From Granulicella sp. S190 (lineage in GTDB: Bacteria > Acidobacteriota > Terriglobia > Terriglobales > Acidobacteriaceae), in assembly GCF_009766095.1 (NCBI RefSeq), contig NZ_LMUD01000002.1, positions 164,837-228,836 on the forward strand: a DNA stretch of 64,000 nt, in the 5' to 3' direction. The notes below the pieces were generated by a model. It did no database searches. It was not told where the DNA came from and was given only the letters and a program-made list of their open reading frames with translations. Of the stretch, positions 1 to 7,001 are shown piece by piece. Position numbers and translations under genes: made by a program. Within the stretch, counting starts at the first letter, position 1. Every line of letters begins with the position of its first letter.

Positions 1-1
1 T

Positions 2-298
2 GCCTTGGTGAGCCGACCAGGGAATACGGATATTCAGCTCGATCTGTTTTTCGATTATCAAAACAACGTGAAGCTGTATCCGAAGTTTCAGGAGTACTTC
101 AGGACATCGAAGCCACCGCTGCTGGCGATCTGGGGAAAGAACGATCCATTCTTTATTCCACCAGGAGCTGAGGCGTTCAAGAGAGATCTTCCAAATGCTA
201 CCGTCCAGTTTCTAGATACTGGACACTTTGCGCTGGAGACGCATGTGGAGGAGATCGCGGTGGCCGTGAGGGAGTTGCTGGCAAAAAACGCAGGTTGA
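2..298 (+). CDS. alpha/beta hydrolase, C-terminal fragment
   Basis: The gene enters from the left edge, so only about 98 C-terminal residues are visible. The segment PPLLAIWGKNDPFFIPPGAE carries the acid-loop of alpha/beta-fold hydrolases, with the Asp of GKNDPF as the expected catalytic acid. LDTGHFALETH holds the expected catalytic His in the usual GHFA/LE context. The nucleophile Ser lies outside the window. Substrate cannot be deduced; epoxide-hydrolase, haloalkane-dehalogenase and esterase-like members all share this tail. It converges with the radical SAM gene, with 40 bases between the stops. Confidence 0.8.
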   Translation, partial: ALVSRPGNTDIQLDLFFDYQNNVKLYPKFQEYFRTSKPPLLAIWGKNDPFFIPPGAEAFKRDLPNATVQFLDTGHFALETHVEEIAVAVRELLAKNAG

Positions 299-338
299 CG
301 CTTTTGGTCTGGTGCACGCAAGCCTCAGTGAACGCGCG

Positions 339-1403
339 TCAGATATCGTGGCTGTTTGGCGTGGCGTCTTCGCCGGCGTAGTTGTAGAGTAGCCACTCGC
401 CGACGAGGACGTCCGCAATTTTCTCCTTGTACCGGGCTGCGATGACCTCGCGCACGAGGGGATCTTTGTAGAGGCGCATGCACGCCTGGCAGCGGTGTGC
501 GTACATATCCTCCCACTCGATGCTTGGCTCGTGAGTGGCAGCCCAGGCAAGGATGCGTTCGGGCCCTTCGACGCGGATCCAGCGTTTGAGGTAGTCCTCG
601 CCAGCAGCATGGTCCGCTTCGCCGATCGTGGTGAGGCCGACGCGTCCCACCTGAAGCTCGGGGACAGTGCGCATCCCAAGACCGCAACAGGCGCCGATGC
701 GTCCGTCAGCTTGAATTGCCGTAGTGGAGAGGATGCTGTTGCAGCCGGTGCGGGTGGCGACATTGTGTCGGTTGATGGTGGAGCCGTCGCGATATTCGTT
801 CGTCTTCATGGGCTCGAGCGGCATCCAGGGGCTTTCGAGTACCTCGAGACGCTTGCGCGGAAAAGTGCTGCGGATGGCCGCGAAGTCTTCCCGGGCCTCG
901 ATGGCTTTGGCGGTAATGGTGCGGTCGCGGACCGTCTCGACCATGACGACGATGGCGCTGAGAGGAGAGGCGGCTGCGGCTGCGGTGGCGCGAACGACGT
1001 TGTCGAGGGGGACGAAGCGGGCGTGTTCGTCGCCGGTGCTGAAGTTGATCTCTTTGAGGCCGGCATCGATGAGCTTTGCGATCATTCGCTCGGCCTGGAT
1101 GGAGGTTGAAGCCCAATAGGCGTTGGAGACGACGCGCGTGGAGAGGCCAAGTGACTGGGCGTGACGGATGGCAGTGAAGAGATCGTTCGCGGCAAGAGTG
1201 GGCTCGCCTCCGGTGAAGACAACAACGCGATAGTCGCCCTGGGCCGCTGCCTGGTCGATCGCGGTGATCATGTTTTCGAGTCCGAGCCAGGATGTCTCGG
1301 AGCGTCCGCTGAGGGTGCCGCAGTGCGAGCACTCGGCGGTGCACTTGTAGGTCGGCATCACCGACAGGGTACGCAACTGGTGAAGCGGAGTGGGAATGCT
1401 CAT
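339..1403 (-). CDS. radical SAM/SPASM-like enzyme (putative peptide maturase)
   Basis: This is a 354-residue radical SAM protein. The [4Fe-4S]/SAM motif is C21-x3-C25-x2-C28, followed by a GGEPT motif at 65-69. The C-terminal third carries more cysteines in a SPASM/twitch-like arrangement: a Cys in RTGCNS, a pair in IGACCGLG and a CxxC in HRCQACMRLY, suitable for an auxiliary Fe-S cluster. In the family, such enzymes usually modify peptides or proteins. Its start overlaps the stop of the upstream acidic repeat protein by 4 bases (ATGA), so the two are translationally coupled and probably act together. The chemistry is not deducible from sequence. Alternative: an anaerobic sulfatase-maturase-like or tRNA/cofactor enzyme, but the coupling favours a protein substrate. 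Confidence 0.85.
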   Translation of the reverse strand: MSIPTPLHQLRTLSVMPTYKCTAECSHCGTLSGRSETSWLGLENMITAIDQAAAQGDYRVVVFTGGEPTLAANDLFTAIRHAQSLGLSTRVVSNAYWASTSIQAERMIAKLIDAGLKEINFSTGDEHARFVPLDNVVRATAAAAASPLSAIVVMVETVRDRTITAKAIEAREDFAAIRSTFPRKRLEVLESPWMPLEPMKTNEYRDGSTINRHNVATRTGCNSILSTTAIQADGRIGACCGLGMRTVPELQVGRVGLTTIGEADHAAGEDYLKRWIRVEGPERILAWAATHEPSIEWEDMYAHRCQACMRLYKDPLVREVIAARYKEKIADVLVGEWLLYNYAGEDATPNSHDI

Positions 1404-2416
1404 CGGACATCTCCGGCGATGGGCGCAGAGGGTACGGAGAGTATAAGCTCGGCGACGATGGGATGATCTACAACAAGGCCGGCGAGCCTCTGGAGATCAA
1501 GGCGCGACAGTTGATCGCCGGAAGCTTTGCGCTTTCGGATGGCTGGTCCTTCTACGCCAGCCTCCGCTTCCGCTTCCGCTTCAAGTTCGGCTTCCAGTCG
1601 CAGATCGGTTTCTGATTCGAGATCTGTCTCCGCTGAAGCATCGATATCGGTGTCTGCGTCGGCTTCCGTGTCGAGGTCGACCTCGGCGTCTATTTCAAAG
1701 TCGACTTGCGTCTCGACCTCCGATTCAATTGCGATCTCCGATTCGACCAGAGTGTCAATTTTGGTGTCGACTATGGCACGGGTTTCAAGCTCGAGCGCGG
1801 CCTTCGCCAGAACGGCGGCGCGGGTCTCAAGGGCAGCGTGGAGCACGGCATCGACTTTTGTCCTCAGCTCCAGTTCTATGACGGTGTTGGTATGCAGACG
1901 CTGCTCGAGCAACGCGTTTACATTCGCCTTGGTCTCAAGATGAAGCTTCGCTTCGAGAGCAGTAGCCAGACGCGCCTCTATCTCCGTGATGGCCTGCAGT
2001 TCGGTGGAGACCCTGACCTGAAGGGCGGCGCGGAGATCAGAAGTGGCCTTGACATCGACGTTGAAGCCGCGTGTGAGAGCGGAGGAGATGGCCTCATCGG
2101 AGTGGCCAGCGAGCGCCTGCCGCAGAAGGGGAAGATAGCCTTTGGTTGGATGAGTCTCCTGCCCTGGCGTCGGAGGCGGCGGGTCGGAGTTAAGAAGGCG
2201 ATGAAAGATGCGATTGAAGGCGCTGACTCCGAGGGATTCGCGGAGGTCGACTCCGAGATACTCGGTCAGCAGTGTCTCAGGCGAGTTCAGGAAGGACATG
2301 CGGGCATCACTGGACTCGGAGAGGTGTCGATGCAGGCTGGCGATGCGTGCGGTGAGACCAGGCTGGCTCAGGACGAGATCCTGGTGCTGAGGAAGAATGA
2401 AGGAATTAAGGTTCAT
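1400..2416 (-). CDS. acidic alternating-repeat protein with NHLP-like segment, possible RiPP precursor
   Basis: A 338-residue protein of no family I recognise. Residues 42-58 (FLNSPETLLTEYLGVDL) resemble the leader signature of nitrile-hydratase-like RiPP precursors (hydrophobic-x3-P-x3-L then G-V-D-L). From about 119 to 287 residues alternate strictly: odd positions are mostly charged or polar, even positions are small or hydrophobic. In 225-285, 27 of 31 odd positions are Asp/Glu. A 12-residue sub-period is visible in 127-222. The tail 288-338 returns to ordinary composition. There is no Cys and only two Tyr, so thioether products are excluded. The start is supported by CAGGAG seven to eight bases upstream. 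It is coupled by ATGA to the radical SAM enzyme. The opposite strand is open too, but lacks such signals. Confidence 0.7.
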   Translation of the reverse strand: MNLNSFILPQHQDLVLSQPGLTARIASLHRHLSESSDARMSFLNSPETLLTEYLGVDLRESLGVSAFNRIFHRLLNSDPPPPTPGQETHPTKGYLPLLRQALAGHSDEAISSALTRGFNVDVKATSDLRAALQVRVSTELQAITEIEARLATALEAKLHLETKANVNALLEQRLHTNTVIELELRTKVDAVLHAALETRAAVLAKAALELETRAIVDTKIDTLVESEIAIESEVETQVDFEIDAEVDLDTEADADTDIDASAETDLESETDLRLEAELEAEAEAEAGVEGPAIRKRKASGDQLSRLDLQRLAGLVVDHPIVAELILSVPSAPIAGDVR

Positions 2417-2592
2417 GGTTCACTCCTGGGAAGATACCTGGGGGGCCCGGAGGAAGCAGATCTGGCTAGCCGATTTCGTCCAATCAGCCTCTGCTCGTGC
2501 CCGATCATTTGTCAATCAAATAATTTGGGACGCGAGACAGAGAGCTTTATCTATCGTGACGGAACGCGGAGTTTTGTTACAGGATAAAGAGG

Positions 2593-3768
2593 CTACTCGA
2601 CCGGAAGTTTGGCGTTGTAGCCGTCGCGGGCTATGACCGAGTATTTTTGTGGTTTTCCTTTTTCATCCTGCATACGGAGGGGGTGGCCTTCGTTGTCGAC
2701 GAGGAGGACCTTGACCTTGCGGTAGCTGCCGTCGTTCTTGTTGTTGGTCGGACGGTAGGTGAGGATGTACTCGTTGCGGATGGAGTCGTTGATCTGGGCA
2801 AAGATATCCGGAAGCTCGCCTTGGAAGATAGGGGCGAAGCTGAGGCCGCCGGTCATGGCAGAAAAGGTTTTTAACTGGTTTTGAGCCTGAAGGTAGTCAA
2901 GCTCTCGAGGGCCACCACCGCCTCCGCGAATCTCGTTGATAAGAGCGCCTGTGCTAATAGAGAAGATGGTGACGTTTGGGGTGTTCTTCACCTTGGCGAG
3001 AATCTTATCGAGGGTGAGTTTGGAGAAGGTATCGCGGCCTGAGCCAATGAGGATGATGTACTTGCGGCCTTCGATACGGCTGGTACGGTCCAGCGTCTCA
3101 TAGAGAGCGTCGAAGAGATTGGTGTCGGAGAAGCCGGGGATAACGAGGGACTGGAGTGACTGGGCGATGAGGTCTTTGTTGTTGGTGAAGTCGGTGAGGA
3201 TGTGAGTGCGTAGGTCGTAGGTGACAACGGCAACGTAATCGTCTTTGCGCAGCGAACGGAAGAAGCTGTAGGACGCGTTCTGCATGTCGCGGATGAGGTA
3301 GTAGCTATTGGCGGCGAACTCCAGCAGCATGACTGCGGTGATAGGAGTCTGTGTAGTGCGAACGCTGGTGATGGTCTGGGGGACGCCGTCTTCCAGAATG
3401 AGGAAGTTGTTGGCTTTGAGGCCGGGGACGAACTGATGGGTCTTATCCAGGATGACGCTGGCGTCGATGTTGACGATGGGGACGTCGACGCGAAGGGAGA
3501 AGGTCTCGTTATCAGGATTCTTAACCTTGGGAGCGACGGGCGCGGGTGGCGGCGGGGGCTCGTCTGCCTCCTTCTTTTTCTTGAGTATGATGGTGCCGTT
3601 ATCGGTATCAGGGCCGGCGTCGTCGGGGGAGGGCGGGGTGGGTTTAGTTTGTTGCGGAGGATTTTGCGCAGGGGCGTCCTGGGCGTTGGCAGAGAACAGG
3701 GTGAAGACAGTGCAGCAGGCGAGGAGAAGAAGGATGCGAGCCCTGAGAGGCGGAAGAGTGGTCATCAT
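2593..3768 (-). CDS. secreted VWFA-related protein (Acidobacteria type)
   Basis: 391 residues with an N-terminal signal peptide ending near SANAQ, a Pro/Asp-rich linker (about 30-85), then a VWFA-like fold. The order LRVDVPIVNIDASV, an EDGVPQ turn, a Rossmann core and a C-terminal YRKVKV/P-L-R-x-Q segment matches the VWFA-related domain family that is expanded in Acidobacteria. The MIDAS position reads LLEFAANS rather than DxSxS, so metal binding is doubtful. Probably exported and involved in protein-protein interaction; the true function is unknown. It is divergently oriented from the S55-domain gene, with 91 bases between starts. Confidence 0.85.
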   Translation of the reverse strand: MMTTLPPLRARILLLLACCTVFTLFSANAQDAPAQNPPQQTKPTPPSPDDAGPDTDNGTIILKKKKEADEPPPPPAPVAPKVKNPDNETFSLRVDVPIVNIDASVILDKTHQFVPGLKANNFLILEDGVPQTITSVRTTQTPITAVMLLEFAANSYYLIRDMQNASYSFFRSLRKDDYVAVVTYDLRTHILTDFTNNKDLIAQSLQSLVIPGFSDTNLFDALYETLDRTSRIEGRKYIILIGSGRDTFSKLTLDKILAKVKNTPNVTIFSISTGALINEIRGGGGGPRELDYLQAQNQLKTFSAMTGGLSFAPIFQGELPDIFAQINDSIRNEYILTYRPTNNKNDGSYRKVKVLLVDNEGHPLRMQDEKGKPQKYSVIARDGYNAKLPVE

Positions 3769-3859
3769 CTGAAACTTTACTCCGAATATTGGACTGCTCT
3801 TCCCTGTAATAGTAAGTGAGAGAGCTGAGGAGGAGAGGCTCTAGTAGTCTGTAGACGTG

Positions 3860-5689
3860 ATGGCTGCGGTAAAGACTCGATTGGGGATGGCTGGCCTGGC
3901 ACTGAGCGGGGCTTTGGTGAGTTCAGTGCTAGTGGGCAGCGCCCGGGCTCAGATGCAGGCGCCGGTCGAAACGGGAGGATGGACAGCGGTTGCGGCACCC
4001 TCGGTTGCGCCTGCGGTGACGAAGTTCTTCCCACTGAGCGAGGTGAGGCGTGGGATGCGCGGGGTGGCATATACGGTGTTCGAGGGAGTCAACCCTGAGC
4101 CGATGCAGGTGGAAATTTTGGGGATCCTGAAAGATGCGCTGGGTCCGGGACAGGACATGATCCTGGCGCGACTGCATGGCGACAAGCCGGAGTATACGGG
4201 CGTGGTGGCGGGGATGAGCGGCAGCCCGGTCTATATCGACGGGCGATTGGTGGGAGCGCTGAGTTACAGGATTGGACAGTTCAGCAAGGAGCCGATTGCG
4301 GGAATTACGCCGATCGAGTCGATGCTGCAGGTGCGGGATGACGATGGCGCAGCGGGAATGAAGCTGGCGTCCGTTAGTAGGGAGATTGAGGGGCAGCCGG
4401 AGATGCGGGCGATGGAGACTCCGCTGATCTTCGGCGGGTTCAGCCAGGAGACGGTGGAGCGGTTTGGCGACAGGTTTCGCGCGATGGGTCTGACCCCGGT
4501 GGTTGGACTGGGCGGAGCGGATTCGTCACTGGCACAACCCGAGCCGCTAGTACCGGGAAGTGCGGTGAGCGCGGTATTGGTACGCGGAGATCTATCGATG
4601 GCCGGAACCTGCACCGTGACTTACGTGGACCCTAAGCGGCTTCTGGCGTGTGGACATCCGATTACCCAGTACGGTCCTGTGGATATGCCGATGACCAAAG
4701 CTACGGTGTTGGCTTCGCTGGCGTCGCCGCTGAATGCGTTCAAGATTATCAACACGACCGAGACGGTGGGCGCGTTCACTGAGGATCGTGCGTCGGCGAT
4801 CATGGGGCGGTTCGGGGTTGAGGCACGGATGATTCCGGTAGTAGTGGAAGTGTTGCCCCCGGTGATGGACGGTGCCGTGCAAGGGAAGGTAAAGACGCTG
4901 CACTTTGAGGTGTTGGACAATCGCCAGTTGACGCCCTCGGCGATGCTGGTCTCGGTATACCAGAGCCTGCAGACGAATAACACGGCGGCGGAGGAGTTGA
5001 GCTATCGGCTTTCTGGCGAGATCGATGTGAAGGGGTTGCCGCCGGTAAAGATGCAGGGACTGATGGCGCAGAACGAGTTCAACCCGGCGACGATCAATGC
5101 GGCGCTGCTGGTGAACGATCGCTTCAGCAAGGTATATGGAAATGCGCTGGACCAGCCGGTAGTGACTGGAGTGAAGTTGAGGGTGGAGGCGATTGCGGCA
5201 AGGCTTACGGCAGTCCTGGAGTCGGCGCGCCTGAGCCGGGCTGAGGCACGGGCAGGTGAGGAGATTGAGGTAGAGGCGATGGTGCATCCCTACCAGGCGG
5301 AGGCCCGGATGCTGCGGGTGAGGGTGAAGCTGCCGGAGAATTTGACGGCAGGCGCGATGCGGGTGGTGGTGAGTGACGGAGGGACGGTAGACCGTCTGAC
5401 GACTAAGTCTGGAGCGGAGCGGTCGGTAGGTCTGGCCGACACGGTAGATGCATTGAACCGAGTGCACGCCAACGATCGGGTCTATGTAACGCTGTTGAGC
5501 CATGCGACGCAGGTGGTACTGGAAGGAGAGGCTCTGCCTGGGGTGCCGCTGTCGATGGCGAATGTGCTTGAGCCGTTGAAGGAGTCGCAGAAGATGCAAC
5601 TGACGGGAGAGAGTGTAGTGGCTGCGGGATCAGTCGACGCGGGGTACGCTGTGAGTGGGTATCAGGTGTTGAATCTGACAGTGAAGTAA
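3860..5689 (+). CDS. SpoIVB-type S55 peptidase-domain protein
   Basis: About 609 residues with a signal peptide (cleavage near ARAQ). The region around 95-130 holds GMSGSPVYIDGRLVGAL, the S55/SpoIVB serine motif; a second conserved block, LLACGHPITQYGPVDM, follows near residue 260. S55 peptidases are best known from Bacillus sporulation, but secreted or periplasmic homologues occur in Acidobacteria, which do not sporulate. The C-terminal half looks like beta-rich domains (EIEVEAMVHPYQ, LRVRVKLPEN). A GTG at 3857 immediately precedes the ATG. A TAGTCT box 9 bases before the ATG may be a -10 element of a near-leaderless transcript. Peptidase activity is plausible but the catalytic His is not certain. 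Confidence 0.85.
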   Translation: MAAVKTRLGMAGLALSGALVSSVLVGSARAQMQAPVETGGWTAVAAPSVAPAVTKFFPLSEVRRGMRGVAYTVFEGVNPEPMQVEILGILKDALGPGQDMILARLHGDKPEYTGVVAGMSGSPVYIDGRLVGALSYRIGQFSKEPIAGITPIESMLQVRDDDGAAGMKLASVSREIEGQPEMRAMETPLIFGGFSQETVERFGDRFRAMGLTPVVGLGGADSSLAQPEPLVPGSAVSAVLVRGDLSMAGTCTVTYVDPKRLLACGHPITQYGPVDMPMTKATVLASLASPLNAFKIINTTETVGAFTEDRASAIMGRFGVEARMIPVVVEVLPPVMDGAVQGKVKTLHFEVLDNRQLTPSAMLVSVYQSLQTNNTAAEELSYRLSGEIDVKGLPPVKMQGLMAQNEFNPATINAALLVNDRFSKVYGNALDQPVVTGVKLRVEAIAARLTAVLESARLSRAEARAGEEIEVEAMVHPYQAEARMLRVRVKLPENLTAGAMRVVVSDGGTVDRLTTKSGAERSVGLADTVDALNRVHANDRVYVTLLSHATQVVLEGEALPGVPLSMANVLEPLKESQKMQLTGESVVAAGSVDAGYAVSGYQVLNLTVK

Positions 5690-5702
5690 CCGCACAGTGC
5701 GG
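5690..5702. terminator. short hairpin after the S55 gene
   Basis: CCGCA-CAG-TGCGG directly after the stop codon forms a 5-bp stem with a 3-base loop. No clear T-tract follows, so this is only a weak termination candidate. Confidence 0.3.
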
Positions 5703-5817
5703 TGTGGTCAAGCCAATAAGTGCTGACCGAGGTTTTGTTACATGATGGTTGCTGCGATGACGATTCGTGTAGAGGATGATTTTTTACTCATGGTGGTGTT
5801 GTAGCATCAAAAGGTAG

Positions 5818-5839
5818 GCGCGGCGGATATGTTCCGCGC
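5818..5839. promoter_or_regulatory. inverted repeat upstream of alcohol dehydrogenase
   Basis: GCGCGG and CCGCGC arms separated by 10 bases lie about 20 bases before the start codon of the alcohol dehydrogenase. It could be an mRNA 5'-UTR hairpin or an operator. No function can be assigned from sequence alone. Confidence 0.3.
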
Positions 5840-5859
5840 TCCAAAGGGAAAGACTTCAA

Positions 5860-6867
5860 ATGAGTGAAATACACGGTTTCGCCGTTCATGCGGCCGGTGC
5901 ACACCTCCTAGCTTATAAGTACGATCCGGGTGAGTTGCAGGCTAATGAGGTCGAGATCAAGATCTCGCACTGTGGCGTGTGCCATAGCGATGTTCATCTA
6001 ATCGACAATGACTGGGGTATCAGTAAGTATCCGTTTATTCCTGGCCACGAAGTTGTAGGCATAGTAGTGGCGCTCGGCTCCGCGGTAAAGGATCGCACGA
6101 TGGGAGAGCGAGTGGGGGTGGGCTGGCAGGCAGATAGCTGCGGCATCTGCGAGTGGTGCCGGCAGGGGCAGGAGCATCTTTGCGCGAAGTCGCAACCAAC
6201 CTGCGTAGGACGCAATGGCGGGTTCGCCGACAAGATCCGCGTGAACTCAAAGTTCGCAATTCCCTTGCCTGAAGCATTGGAGAGCGAGAATGCAGCTCCT
6301 CTGCTGTGCGGCGGAATTACCGTGTACTCGCCGCTTAGAAATCATGGCGTTCGTCCGGCGTCGCGGGTGGGAGTCATCGGCATTGGCGGCCTCGGACATC
6401 TGGGAGTGCAGTTTGCCAAGGCGTTCGGCGCAGAGGTCACGGCATTTTCGACTTCAAAGGATAAGGAGGCAGAGGCACTTGCTTTGGGAGCGCATCACTT
6501 CGTGAATACACGGGACACTGGTGCCTTGAAGAAGGTTGCCGGCTCGTTTGATTTTCTGCTTTCGACGGTGAGCGCAGACCAGGACTGGCAGGCCTACGTG
6601 AGCGCGCTCCGTCCCAAGGGAATGTTCTGCGTTGTAGGAGCCGCCCCTTCGCCAATCCAGGTTGCTGCGTTCTCACTAATCAGCGGACAGAAGGCGATCT
6701 CTGGAAGCCCAACCGGCAGCCCATATGACTTGAGCGAGATGCTCGATGTGGCTGCCCGGCATGGAGTGAAGGCGACCACGGAGAGATTTGCGATGGCCAA
6801 AGCGAATGATGCAGTGGCCAAGGTGAAGAAGAACCAGGTTCGATATCGAGCCGTTCTGACGAACTAA
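5860..6867 (+). CDS. zinc-dependent NAD(P) alcohol dehydrogenase (YahK/cinnamyl-type)
   Basis: 335-residue medium-chain dehydrogenase. The catalytic zinc site is seen in CGVCHSDVH and GHEVVG; the structural zinc site in CGICEWCRQGQEHLC provides four Cys. The nucleotide-binding motif is GIGGLGHLG (about 169-177), followed by FSTSKDKEAEALALGA, where Ser-Thr-Ser after the second strand is typical of NADPH-preferring YahK/CAD aldehyde reductases. Predicted role: cytosolic reduction of aldehydes with NADPH. Preceded by a good ribosome binding site (AAAGGGAAAG). It is monocistronic, flanked by intergenic sequence on both sides. Confidence 0.93.
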   Translation: MSEIHGFAVHAAGAHLLAYKYDPGELQANEVEIKISHCGVCHSDVHLIDNDWGISKYPFIPGHEVVGIVVALGSAVKDRTMGERVGVGWQADSCGICEWCRQGQEHLCAKSQPTCVGRNGGFADKIRVNSKFAIPLPEALESENAAPLLCGGITVYSPLRNHGVRPASRVGVIGIGGLGHLGVQFAKAFGAEVTAFSTSKDKEAEALALGAHHFVNTRDTGALKKVAGSFDFLLSTVSADQDWQAYVSALRPKGMFCVVGAAPSPIQVAAFSLISGQKAISGSPTGSPYDLSEMLDVAARHGVKATTERFAMAKANDAVAKVKKNQVRYRAVLTN

Positions 6868-7001
6868 ACTTCGCTGGCGGTCGTTCGCAAAAGCTAGGCA
6901 GAGAGGTTGGATCCTTATGCAGGATCGATGGCGAGGGCTTTGGCTCTCGCCCATCCTGTTTCTGCGCAGCTGCAGAAAGGTGCTTTAGACTCAAAGTCAG
7001 A

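Noticed and set aside
1706-2587. Long open frame on the plus strand opposite the acidic repeat protein (TTG start)
   Set aside because: No ribosome binding site and no upstream operon signals; the minus-strand reading has an RBS and an ATGA overlap with the radical SAM gene. The plus-strand openness follows from the repeat composition.
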